64,000 nt of DNA. Origin: Petrolisthes cinctipes. Lineage: Eukaryota; Arthropoda; Malacostraca; Decapoda; Porcellanidae. The stretch lies in NCBI GenBank assembly GCA_033782935.1, contig JAWQEG010000506.1, positions 2,372,501 through 2,436,500 of the forward strand, written 5' to 3'. The first letter of the stretch is position 1. Every line of letters begins with the position of its first letter. Position numbers and translations under genes: made by a program. This document shows positions 42,851 to 52,289 of the stretch, in pieces. A model generated the notes under the pieces. It was not told where the DNA came from, ran no database searches, and worked only from the letters and a program-made list of their open reading frames with translations.

Positions 42851-45800
42851 CTACTTAAATCCACCAAAACGAGGGTGGCGCACCAGAAGTTCCTCCAGAA
42901 CCTGATGGTTCAGCAGGTGTCGACAAACCACATCAAGTGGCAGGCCCTGGGGCAGCAAGTGTCGAACAGTGGGGCAGGCCAGGCAATAGTGCTCTATAGT
43001 GTTAGCACGAGGCGCTCGACACAAGCGACACTCAGTGAAGGGAGGCTCACCCTGCATCCCAGCAACCTGCCACGGTGGCCGGTAGCCAAGCCTCAAACGA
43101 GCAGAGACTACATTGTGCCTCCGAACCATGAGGCCTCGACGACGGTAGGAATATTTGTGATGGCAGACAGACTCGTAATGGGTGATGGAGATGCTGAAGG
43201 GCCTCTCTGCTTCCCTGCGTCGCCGTACAGGGAGGAGAGCGGCGGAGCGGACTTTAGAGAGGTAACATGTCAGGGAGAGAGGACGTCCAGCACCACGAGG
43301 AGGCAGATGGCAGGCTTCCTTTGCGAGTCTGTCAACTGTACCATTGTGACGCAAACCTACATGGGATGGCACCCATAAAAATTTGACAGTCAAGTTACGG
43401 TGACGCAATAAGGCCAAAAACGATAAAATCTGCTGAACAACAGTAGAGTGTGTGGGCTGAACACTAGAGAGGGAATGAAGGGCAGGTTTGGAGTCACAAA
43501 AAATGGCAGCATTCACTCCACGTTGACAAACAAGACTAACAGCATCCAGAATGGCATACAGTTCACACAATGTTGAGCTAGAGTGGTTACAGAGACGACG
43601 GCCAACCCAGCCCCCTGGAGGTGACTCCAGGTCAGGCGAGAAAACAGCACAACCTGCTGCACCATCCACCTGCAATGAGCCATCAGTGTAGAGGCAGTAT
43701 GGATCTGTGATGGAGGAAGTCACTGTTTCTATGTGTTCCAGAGCCAACTGCTGCTGTAGAGAAGGCAGCTCCGACCTGGAAGTAGGTGTAAAGCTCACAT
43801 CAGGTGTTGGTAGCATCCATGGAGGGGGCCCTGTGGGGACGTCTGCAACCATTATATCTATATTAAGACCACGGAGCACAGAGGAAACAGACCTTATAAG
43901 AGTACGTCCAGCAGGCAGTATGGGATGGACCGGGTAGTTTGGTCTAAGAGAAGTCCTGACTAACTGAGAGTAATGGGGTGAAAGATGTGGGAAATGGAGG
44001 CACTTGACAGTGAAGCAAGTAACATTAGAATAAATTCTCTCCACTAATGGGGGAAGACGCAACTCACGCTGCATGTTCACTATCCTGGTCGACATTGGAC
44101 AGCCAAGAATAATTCTCATTGCTCTATTTTGAAATTTTTCTAAAGTTTCCAGAGTAGCCCTAGGAAGTTGAATCAAAGCAGGGGAAAGGTAATCAACAAC
44201 TGAACGGATAAAAGCAATATAGATGGTCCTGGCTACTGGGATGGAGATGCCCGAGGAGTTGTTAGATAGCCATTGAAGTGGTGTAAGTCGGCGCTGGAGA
44301 CGACCCAATAAGTCCTGGACAATGGGATGGTCTTGAGGTCTGGCAGGGACAATCGGCCAAATATTGACTGGCGCACCCAGGTAGCAGTACTGGGAACACA
44401 TGGGAATGACAGTCCCTCCAATGGTGAACACTGGCTGAGCTTGAGGAAGGCGGCAGGTGAATATTCTGCTCTTATCTGGGGAGACAATAATGCCACAGTG
44501 AGAGGAGGCCACAGAGAAGGAGTCAAGAAACCGCTGGAGATCCCTTGGTGAGGTAGAATGAACACAGATATCATCAGCATAGCACGTAATTGTAGTTCCA
44601 GGAATATCAGGGAGAGAAGTGAGCAACCGATGCATCAGAATATTAAATAACAATGGGCTGAGAACACCACCTTGAGGTGTACCAAGATGAAAACTGCGCA
44701 AAGGACTGAGTGCACCACTGAAAAACACACGGGAGGTCCTGTTACTCAGGTAGCCCCGAATCCACCGTAGTAGATTACCCTTTATCCCAAAGTCAACCAG
44801 TAGATCCAAAATGACGTCTCTATTAGCAACATCGAAGGCACTTCGAAGGTCAATGAAGGCCACCACACTGTCCTTGGAAAGGTGAGAGTACAGGTCGACT
44901 AGGCAGTGATGTGTGCTCCGCTGGGGAAGGAAACCAAACAGCCATGGAGAGAGGCGATCCTGCAGTCTGTACATGAGACGATTGAGTAAGATTCTCTCCA
45001 TAACCTTACAGAAACAGGAAGTAAGGGAAATAGGCCTGAACTTCGCAGTGCCGGGCTTAGGGATGGGTATTATTGTGCTGCTGGTCCAGGCTCGTGGTAC
45101 ACAACCGTCACGAAGACAAAGATTGTACAGTCGAAGTAGAGGGTTCCCAGGAACTTGTTGAAGTAGGCGCAGCACAGCATAAGTAATACCATCATCACCA
45201 GGGGAAGAAGCTCTACCCCGAATGAGAGCACGGCGCAACTCCTCCTCAGCTATCTCCTCTGCATCATCGTCATCATCTTGTAACAGAGCAGACATTAGAC
45301 GTAGCCGATGGACAGCAGCACGGGAAGCGAGTGCATCTTGTATGTGGATGGGTAGACTGGCTGGGGTAGATTGTTCTGACCAGGCATCGACAAGTTGTTT
45401 GGCATAATCGGCAGGAGTGTGATGACGAGCAGTGGCCGGTGTCTTTTTAACAACCCGACGGATGAGGTGCCACATAGAAGCCACACTTGTTTGCTGGTTG
45501 ATGCTGTCCGTGAACCGCTGCCAAGACTCAGTGTGAGCACAATCCTGCAGGGCAACTAAAGCGTCCCTAGACATCTGGTAACGATGGAGTAGGTCAGGGG
45601 TTGGGTTGGCTTGAAACAATAGGCCATCACGTTCAGCCTCCTCCTTTGCCTCCTGTATACGTGCATCCAGCGTCCAGGAGTGGGCAGTATGGCGATGCTG
45701 GAGGTGTGGCCGGGAGACGTATAGCCTATAAAAGTCATGAGTAGCAGATACAAGATCAGAGTACAACTGTTCAGCTGATGATATGTCAAATGTAGGGAAT

Positions 45801-47188
45801 ACATGGGCCATAAATAAGATGTAAGTCGGGCAATATTTAGGGGGCACAGCAATACGCAAACGAGTGGCTGAAGCACCTGACCCAGCAGTTAGAGAATAAT
45901 GAAACCGAAGAGCAATGTGATCAGAGAATAAGTCTGGCACGGAGAAGCACTGGACCTGAGATGCTATCAGGCCAGACGAGAGGATGTAATCCAGAGTACC
46001 TCCCCGGCAATGAGTGGCACCACCAGTGTCCCAGTGTGTCAGATGATGCTTGCGGATGTATGAAAGGAGACGAACACCATTACGATTAATAGAGCCAGTA
46101 CCATCACCCAAATCAGAATGCCGAGCATTAAAATCTCCCATATACACCATACCACGCACTGTTGGAGAAGGAAGAGCCTCAAGAGTGAGTCTAGCTGGGG
46201 CAGAATAGACATTACATAGTTGGAGTACTCCATTCCCAGGTAGAACCTCAAATAGCTGAAAGGTCATGTCAGGATCAGTGGAGGTACGGAGAAGGCGATG
46301 TGGCAAGGAGCTATGTATGTAAGTCAGGAGACCATTCCTTACCAGATGAACATATGGCACATAACCTGAGAGGGGAGGAGCTTGCCCAAGAGCGAGCGGC
46401 CATCCTGGAAATGCTTCCTGGAGAAAAATAACACTGGGATGATGACGAAAAACATAGGCCTTGAGTTGAGTGAGCTTAGCATAACTGGTGATACCACATA
46501 CATTCCAGGAGATGACATCCAGCCGGCAATCACTAGCAAACTCTGTATTTGAAGGTAGAAGTCCGGTGAGTGGGGGCAGATGAGCGACCTGGAGAAGAAG
46601 ATGGACCAGGAGAAGGGACTGACTCGAAAAGCTTTTCAAGGCGAGATGCAACAGTATCCATCTTTTCGGTAAGGGTAGTGACAGTTGAGATGATGGCCTG
46701 CTGAGCCTCGACCAAGGTGGAGAGTTTGGAGTCATTGGCAGCCTGAGCGGCAACCAGCCCATCAATCCTGGCTTCAAGGGCAGAAAAGCGGTTTTCAAGA
46801 GCCGTACATCGTGCCATGAGGGTAGCAACAGACTTGCGGAGGGCCAGGTCTGGAGGTGAGGCAGGGTTGGTAGGAGGAGCAGACTGGGGAGGTGGTGGTG
46901 GTGGTGGTGGAGGCGGAGCAATAGTAGAGACACGAGCCTGGACCTTACGTCGAGTACATCCATGCCACACGTTAACCCCTGGCTGAAGGCATCGTGGACA
47001 CTTCCATCGAGACGTATCTTCAGGAGGTGAAGGCTCAGAGGTGGAGGCAGCAGGACGTGATGGTTCACCCCTGACAGGACACGTCTTGGAATCATGGTCG
47101 GCTGCACACCATGCACACTTCGGCCTGGCAGAACAGTACCGGGAGATATGCCCAACTCCCCAGCACCTGTAGCACCAAGGCTGGTCAT
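42851..47188 (-). CDS. LINE copy 1 ORF2 (endonuclease, RT, RNase H)
   Basis: The frame is open from 47188, but the first about 218 codons only shadow ORF1. The protein proper begins near 46545 with SDCRLDVISWNVCGI. Domains in order: APE endonuclease (VIFLQEAFPGW, MVYMGDFNARHSD, FSDHIALRFH), RT (FRPISLTSCFCKVMERILLN, VAFIDLRSAFDVANRD, GTPQGGVLSPLLFN, CYADDICVHS with YADD near 44570-44581), RNase H (CLYTDGSLQVDG near 43676-43690, CELYAILDA, FCDSKPALHS, LWVPSHVGLRHNGTVD) and a terminal zinc motif CRLCRAPRANTIEHYCLAC. No stop or frameshift is seen. There is no obvious ATG at the true start, so translation probably relies on +1 shifting or reinitiation at the ORF1 end. Confidence 0.85.
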   Translation of the reverse strand: MTSLGATGAGELGISPGTVLPGRSVHGVQPTMIPRRVLSGVNHHVLLPPPLSLHLLKIRLDGSVHDAFSQGLTCGMDVLDVRSRLVSLLLLRLHHHHHHLPSLLLLPTLPHLQTWPSASLLLPSWHDVRLLKTAFLPLKPGLMGWLPLRLPMTPNSPPWSRLSRPSSQLSLPLPKRWILLHLALKSFSSQSLLLVHLLLQVAHLPPLTGLLPSNTEFASDCRLDVISWNVCGITSYAKLTQLKAYVFRHHPSVIFLQEAFPGWPLALGQAPPLSGYVPYVHLVRNGLLTYIHSSLPHRLLRTSTDPDMTFQLFEVLPGNGVLQLCNVYSAPARLTLEALPSPTVRGMVYMGDFNARHSDLGDGTGSINRNGVRLLSYIRKHHLTHWDTGGATHCRGGTLDYILSSGLIASQVQCFSVPDLFSDHIALRFHYSLTAGSGASATRLRIAVPPKYCPTYILFMAHVFPTFDISSAEQLYSDLVSATHDFYRLYVSRPHLQHRHTAHSWTLDARIQEAKEEAERDGLLFQANPTPDLLHRYQMSRDALVALQDCAHTESWQRFTDSINQQTSVASMWHLIRRVVKKTPATARHHTPADYAKQLVDAWSEQSTPASLPIHIQDALASRAAVHRLRLMSALLQDDDDDAEEIAEEELRRALIRGRASSPGDDGITYAVLRLLQQVPGNPLLRLYNLCLRDGCVPRAWTSSTIIPIPKPGTAKFRPISLTSCFCKVMERILLNRLMYRLQDRLSPWLFGFLPQRSTHHCLVDLYSHLSKDSVVAFIDLRSAFDVANRDVILDLLVDFGIKGNLLRWIRGYLSNRTSRVFFSGALSPLRSFHLGTPQGGVLSPLLFNILMHRLLTSLPDIPGTTITCYADDICVHSTSPRDLQRFLDSFSVASSHCGIIVSPDKSRIFTCRLPQAQPVFTIGGTVIPMCSQYCYLGAPVNIWPIVPARPQDHPIVQDLLGRLQRRLTPLQWLSNNSSGISIPVARTIYIAFIRSVVDYLSPALIQLPRATLETLEKFQNRAMRIILGCPMSTRIVNMQRELRLPPLVERIYSNVTCFTVKCLHFPHLSPHYSQLVRTSLRPNYPVHPILPAGRTLIRSVSSVLRGLNIDIMVADVPTGPPPWMLPTPDVSFTPTSRSELPSLQQQLALEHIETVTSSITDPYCLYTDGSLQVDGAAGCAVFSPDLESPPGGWVGRRLCNHSSSTLCELYAILDAVSLVCQRGVNAAIFCDSKPALHSLSSVQPTHSTVVQQILSFLALLRHRNLTVKFLWVPSHVGLRHNGTVDRLAKEACHLPPRGAGRPLSLTCYLSKVRSAALLPVRRRREAERPFSISITHYESVCHHKYSYRRRGLMVRRHNVVSARLRLGYRPPWQVAGMQGEPPFTECRLCRAPRANTIEHYCLACPTVRHLLPQGLPLDVVCRHLLNHQVLEELLVRHPRFGGFK

Positions 47189-48011
47189 TATGAAGTTTCC
47201 TCACCTCACACGGTGGAAGACAAGGGAGGAAATCAAAGGAAATCTCATTTGGAGGTGGATCGGGTTGACTCCAGACAACAACAATACGGCTAATGGGTGA
47301 ACCATCTTGGAAAAAACGACGGGCAAAGTACACACCAGGGTATCCTTTGGCAAGTTTCGGGTCAACATCAATAGGAAAACGGGTGAGGATGTAGCTGGGG
47401 AACTTACGAGGCCTCTCAGGTGAGTCTTCAAGAATGAGAGGCAGAGATAAAAATTCACCAGCCTTCACTCTATCAATGATGTCCTGACGCTTCCTAGAGA
47501 TGTAGACAAACCGGGAGGTGACAGCAGCCATCTTGACTTCAGCCAGTTCACGCTGCAACTGGAAGGCCCTGTTGACATCAGACAACCAACGCAGCTTTGT
47601 GTCTGTAGATGGGTTTCCAGAGAAGGAGAGTTTGACATAGGCATCTCTCGGGGCAAAAGCAGGAAGGTTGGACGAGGGCAAGGAGTTGGTATACAAAGAA
47701 GAAACACCAGGGTGAGGCAGAGAAGGTACGTCGTGCACAGCTGAAGCACCCTTGGCAGTCTTGGCAGCTGGAGGTAAACAGTCCACACCATCGGAATCCT
47801 GCGAGGAGTCGGACGAGGCATCAACAGGTCGCTTGGTAGAGGTTGAGGAGGTGGACGGCTGCAACCTGAGCTGCGGAGTGACCGAGGAGAGGGGGGGAGG
47901 GTTGCGAGAAGGCAGCTCAGGCCAGTGATCCTCAATTGGAGACTCGTCTTCCTCCGACATTGCCAAGTCGGCCTCCAAGCAGGAATCCGCACTCTCCATC
48001 AGGCCAGGCAA
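46533..48011 (-). CDS. LINE copy 1 ORF1 (gag-like, 492 aa)
   Basis: Ser/Pro-rich N-terminus (residues 1-130), a fold around YVKLSFSGNPSTDTKLRW (about 125-145), then zinc knuckles CYRCWGVGHISRYC and CAWCAADHDSKTC (C-x2-C-x4-H-x4-C; about 283-310) and a further CPRCLQPGVNVWHGC. A poly-Pro tract and a coiled-coil-like C-terminus follow (LMARCTALENRFSALEARID). It is the RNA-binding protein that forms the RNP with element RNA. The start at 48011 is the first ATG of the frame. The frame ends in TAG overlapping the beginning of ORF2 in the +1 frame. Confidence 0.85.
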   Translation of the reverse strand: MPGLMESADSCLEADLAMSEEDESPIEDHWPELPSRNPPPLSSVTPQLRLQPSTSSTSTKRPVDASSDSSQDSDGVDCLPPAAKTAKGASAVHDVPSLPHPGVSSLYTNSLPSSNLPAFAPRDAYVKLSFSGNPSTDTKLRWLSDVNRAFQLQRELAEVKMAAVTSRFVYISRKRQDIIDRVKAGEFLSLPLILEDSPERPRKFPSYILTRFPIDVDPKLAKGYPGVYFARRFFQDGSPISRIVVVWSQPDPPPNEISFDFLPCLPPCEVRKLHNDQPWCYRCWGVGHISRYCSARPKCAWCAADHDSKTCPVRGEPSRPAASTSEPSPPEDTSRWKCPRCLQPGVNVWHGCTRRKVQARVSTIAPPPPPPPPPPQSAPPTNPASPPDLALRKSVATLMARCTALENRFSALEARIDGLVAAQAANDSKLSTLVEAQQAIISTVTTLTEKMDTVASRLEKLFESVPSPGPSSSPGRSSAPTHRTSTFKYRVC

Positions 48012-48286
48012 GGCCTAGATGGAAAGGAAACAACAACACAAACAACTAAACACTCAATCAGCCAGGGACACACACACAGACAATCACAACAAAACTATAC
48101 ACAGAACCACAACAGACAAACAACACCAGCAACACCACAGAAACAGCAACACACAAACAAGAACTCACAAACAACACAAAAAACACAAACAAGAACTCCA
48201 AAACAACACAAAACAACAACACAAACGAGAATGGAAGCAGAGCGCCACGAGTACGTCCACACTCCACCTGTTCTGGAGCGAGACTC

Positions 48287-48648
48287 TCGATTGAAGTAAT
48301 CCCTGTTAGTATCCCTCAGGTTGAGCCTCCTATAATCCATGCGATACCAGCCACGCCTCCTCGCCCCGTTAGTCCTCGCCACGGCACTCCACACGCCGCC
48401 GCCTATACCTTCCATGTACAGTCACTCATAAAAATTAAGACCCCCACAGGCCAGTCATCTTCTTATACTTGTGATATCGGTTCTGGCAACAGTGTACGTG
48501 ACGTCAGTGATGGCGCTTGAGAGATGAAGTTGATTTGCTCGACACATTTGTAACTAATGGTAGATGAGACGAAGTATGTGTAGGGATAATGTTTCGAGCA
48601 AACCAGCCTTCCTCCAAACACAACCCACACCACACCACCTCTAACGTT
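48287..48648. other. LINE 5' flank and left part of a Tc1-like palindrome
   Basis: 48287-48416 is either LINE 5' UTR or flank. At 48417 a TA is followed by CAGTCACTCATAAAAATTAA, a Tc1-type TIR whose inverse ends at 51122 (TTTTATGAGTGACTG then TA). GATATCGGTTCTGGCAACA pairs with the block near 51055. The remaining 150 bp has no match. Confidence 0.55.
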
Positions 48649-51044
48649 CACACTCCCGTGAGGCCCACCCAGCGTTGTCAATGTTGGCCGAGATAACCCC
48701 GAAACACTAGTTGCGATCTCTGCTCGCTCGAACCATTCACTGGTGGGAGGGAGAAGTAAGGAGGGATTTGAGGAGGGTAGGGGAGGTGTCTATACAAGAG
48801 AGGTGAGAAATTATTCTTGGGGAGGTGAAAAATGAGTGGAAGCTTTAATAAAAGTACGAAAATAAACCCGGTTATCAATTATTTATATACCGATATTCGT
48901 GTCAATTATTAACATCATTAAAGGTAAGATTAACTTTTTCATATTATGATGTAACACAAAAACAACTGAGGTAATATTATTGTATACTTTTTTCGTATAA
49001 TATTTAATGGTTATTATCAAGCACTAAACGCTGAAAAATACTTACACAATAACTGAATAAGAATCATGAACCAGAATGCTATTTATTAAATGAAGCAACT
49101 GTGAATACCTTTATATTACATGTGCCAAGTGTTGATACCACTAACACACACTTCCATTTCCCCCGTATCTACCTAACAATTTATAATCGTGTCAAATATC
49201 AAGGCTCTCATTATCCCTCACGTGATAGCAACCTTGTAATATTCTGAATACTTTTAATAATAGCTCGTTTCATTGAATATATTCAACACGTGCTGTTTGA
49301 TAATTTACTATAAATCCCTCAGTATTTCATCTGTTTCTAGGTAGCGAATTTTTTTTATTCTAGCAGATAATACATGTGAGCAGAGGCCAGGGAGATTGCG
49401 TCTGGCACCCACAGGCTTGTTAACTGTATTTTTTTTGTTTGTTTTTTGCATTAATTAGAGATTGACGTTGACTCTAGTCTCGTTAGCCCAAATTAGTTTT
49501 GATACTCCAAGAAGATTATGAGTTGGTTGAAAACCACTAAACTGATAAGGGTATTGAATACTGAGTGTGGAAATATTCCCTCTCCAACATGTTGGCAGTC
49601 CTGATGACTTGAAGATGTGTAAGGTGGTGCAGTCAGTCAGGTCACGAGGCAAGGTGTATATGGAAATTCACACTAATATCAACCTTGTAGCAGAAGACAG
49701 TAAAGACCAATACAGCATCAAATACAACGGTATGAGTAGTGGTAGAGTGTATATGGAAAATCACACTAATATCAACCTTGTAGCAGAAGACAGTAAAGAC
49801 CAAAACAGCATCAAATAAAACGGTGTGAGTATTGGTAGAGTGTATATGGAATGTCACACTAATATCAACCTTGTAGCAGAAGACAGTAAAGACCAATACG
49901 GCATCAAATACAAAGGTATGAGTATTGGTAGAGTGTATAATTATGGAATGTCACACTAATATCAATCTTGTAGCAGAAGACAGTAAAGACCAATACTTCA
50001 TCAAATACAACGGTGTGAGTATTGGGAAGGTGTTGTATGATGGGAAACACAGGATATCAGACCTTAACTCGCCTTCAATAAAGTTTAATTTTAAGAAATG
50101 TTGAAAATAGTTGCCAGCTTCTTTATTAACATGTCCGATGAAACCTCAACTGTGCATCCCATGCATTACTTAATGGAACTATTACAATGTTTAAATAATT
50201 ATGAATATAGTTCTCTCGCAACTCATAACAGATAAAACCAATAGAACCTCTGTCACCAACATTATTATGTTATGTGTGTGTGTACTGGCTTATATAATTA
50301 TATAAGTATATTACATGCACACAGAAAAGAGAGATACACACGGAGAAGAGAGATACAGACCAAATAATAATTTTTGCTACCAAGAGACAAATGACAAAAA
50401 AAGGGTTTCATAGTCAAATTCCAATATTTCAATACAACAGGCTATTATTAAAAGTATTCAGAATATTACAAGGTTGCTATCACGTGAGGGATAATGAGAG
50501 CCTTGATATTTGACACGATTATAAACCGTTAGGTAGATACGGGGGAAATGGAAGTGTGTGTTAGTGGTATCAACACTTGGCACATGTAATATAAATGTAT
50601 TCACATTTGCTTCATTTAATAAAGAGCATTCTGGTTCATGATTCTTATTCAGTTATTGTGTAAGTATTTTTCAGTGTTTAGTGCCTGATGATAACCATTG
50701 AATATTATACGAAAAAATACCGTATACAATAATATTACCTCGGTTGTTTTTGTGTTACATCATAATATTAAAAACTTAATCTTACATTTAATGATGTTAA
50801 TAATTGACACGAATGTCAGTATATAAATAATTGATAACTGGGCTTCCACACAATTTTCACCTCCCCAAGAATAATTTCTCTCCTCTCTTGTATAGACACC
50901 CCCCCTACCCTCCTCAAATCCCTCCTTACTTCTCCCTCCCACCAGTGAATGGTTCGAGCGAGCAGAGCTCACAACTAGTGTTTCGGGGTTATCTCGGCCA
51001 ACATTGACAACGCTGGGTCGGTCTCACGGGAGTGTGACCAGCTG
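48649..51044 (+). mobile_element. Foldback element copy M (long inverted arms)
   Basis: Arms of about 600 bp (48649-49290 and 50425-51044) are inverted copies starting CACACTCCCGTGAGG, with GTTGGCCGAGATAACCCC and CCAGAATGCT further in. The right end is CAGCTG followed by TA. The interior (49290-50425) is direct-homologous to 41510-42640 and holds 93-bp tandem repeats. Uninterrupted TTTATTAAATGAAGC at 49082 marks the site hit by piggyBac in copy L. Confidence 0.75.
49640..50035 (+). repeat. 93-bp tandem repeat, 4-5 units
   Basis: Units begin GTGTATATGGAAATTCACAC and contain CTTGTAGCAGAAGACAGTAA. The first two read in frame as 31-residue repeats. Later units have a stop (TAA near 49816) and a 3-bp insertion (TTA near 49943). 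Copy L has two units. Confidence 0.85.
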
Positions 51045-51122
51045 TACAATGTTACCAGAACCGATATCACACCACTTAAAAGGTGTCTTGCCTGGGGGTG
51101 TCTTTACTTTTATGAGTGACTG

Positions 51123-51346
51123 TACTATTAACGCACTCTCTCGTAACTCACAATCCACACTATCCACGTACACTTATGTACAACACTTATTCCACCTTGA
51201 ATTTTTTAGTGATGTTTATGTTTTTTTGTTTTTATGTATGTCTCCTGTGTATATTATCCATGTATTTATTCTACCACATTGATATTTGACATGTCTATTC
51301 CTCATTTTTGTATGCCCTTTTGTACCATTTACATCATACGTATGTA
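51123..51346. other. Short spacer with no recognised feature
   Basis: AT-rich sequence between the Tc1-type element and the small MITE. Confidence 0.5.
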
Positions 51347-51509
51347 CAGTCGGCAGCAAAAGTCCTGTCGCCTCGCCTGCTTCACCGAGGCTCGCGATGT
51401 TCAGAGACTCGAGATTATTAATTGTAGATAGCGTGCGTATTTCTCGAGTCCATGATCACTGCGTGTCTCGGTGAAGCAGGTGAGGCGACAGGACTTCTGC
51501 CGCCGACTG
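51347..51509. mobile_element. 163-bp MITE with 45-bp TIRs
   Basis: CAGTCGGCAGCAAAAGTCCT...TTCACCGAG and its near-perfect inverse, with TA on both sides (51345-51346, 51510-51511). The short unique centre contains GATTATTAATTG. The right TA is shared with the start of the foldback arm at 51512. Confidence 0.8.
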
Positions 51510-51511
51510 TA

Positions 51512-52012
51512 CAGCTAGTCACACTCCCGTGAGGCCCACCCAGCGTTGTCAACGTTGGCCGAGATAACCCCGAAACACTAGTTGTGAGCTCTGCTCGCTC
51601 GAACCATTTACTGGTGGGAGGGAGAAGTAAGGGGTGATTTGAGGAGGGTAGGGGGGGTGCCTATACAAGAGAGGTGAGAAATTATTCTTGGGCAGGTGAA
51701 TAATGTGTGGAAGCCCAGTTATCAATTATTTATATACTGATATTCTTGTCAATTATTAACATCAAAGGTAAGATTAACTTTTTAATATTATGATGTAACA
51801 CAAAAACAACTGAGGTAACATTATTGTATACTGTACTTTTTTCGTATAATATTCAATGGTTATCATCAAGCACTAAACGGTGAAAAATACTTACACAATA
51901 ACTGAATAAGAATCATGAACCAGAATGCTCTCAAGGCTCTCATCCCTCACGTGATAGCAGCCTTGTAATATTCTGACTACTTTTAATAATAGCCTGTTGT
52001 ATTGAATGATTG
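51512..52012 (-). mobile_element. Displaced right arm of foldback copy L
   Basis: It begins CAGCTAGTCACACTCCCG and follows the arm sequence to GTTGTATTGAATGATTG, where LINE copy 2 starts. Reverse-complemented, it continues copy L exactly from the point where that copy breaks at 42644. An internal deletion removes about 190 bp near 51931. Confidence 0.7.
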
Positions 52013-52289
52013 GAGTCTCGCTCCAGAACAGGTGGAGTGTGGACGTACTCGTGGCGCTCTGCTTCCATTCTCGTTTGTGTTGTTGTTTTGTGTTGTTTTG
52101 GAGTTCTTGTTTGTGTTTTTTGTGTTGTTTGTGAGTTCTTGTTTGTGTGTTGCTGTTTCTGTGGTGTTGCTGGTGTTGTTTGTCTGTTGTGGTTCTGTGT
52201 ATAGTTTTGTTGTGATTGTCTGTGTGTGTGTGTCCCTGGCTGATTGAGTGTTTAGTTGTTTGTGTTGTTGTTTCCTTTCCATCTAGGCC

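Larger units (their letters stand above)
42645..48286 (-). mobile_element. LINE copy 1 (intact), minus strand
   Basis: It ends in a 26-bp poly(A) tail (T-run 42645-42670 on the plus strand). Both ORFs are complete. The part homologous to copy 2 ends at 48286 (GAGTCTCGC on the minus strand). About 130 bp further, to 48416, may be additional 5' UTR, since it stops exactly at the TA of the next element. The sequence next to the tail is CAATCATTC (42636-42644). Its matching duplication is found not at this element's 5' end but next to LINE copy 2 (52004-52012). Confidence 0.85.
48419..51122. mobile_element. Tc1-type palindromic element hosting foldback copy M
   Basis: CAGTCACTCATAAAAATTAA on the left and its inverse on the right, with TA on both sides (48417-48418, 51123-51124). 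The arms also share the CCAGAACCGATATCAC block. The interior is occupied by foldback copy M. No transposase is present. Confidence 0.5.

Noticed and set aside
42812..43378. 188-codon plus-strand frame
   Set aside because: Antisense to the C-terminal end of LINE copy 1 ORF2.
46560..47188. N-terminal 218 codons of the LINE copy 1 ORF2 frame as real protein
   Set aside because: Low-complexity Leu/Pro/His-rich text over ORF1. The whole +1 frame of ORF1 has few stops (also 47465-47992), so openness is compositional.
48019..48294. Asn/Gln/Thr-rich frames upstream of LINE ORF1 and their copy at 51983-52376
   Set aside because: They lie antisense in the 5' UTR of the LINE, a low-complexity TTGTTTGTG region, and have no conserved start in the sense strand.
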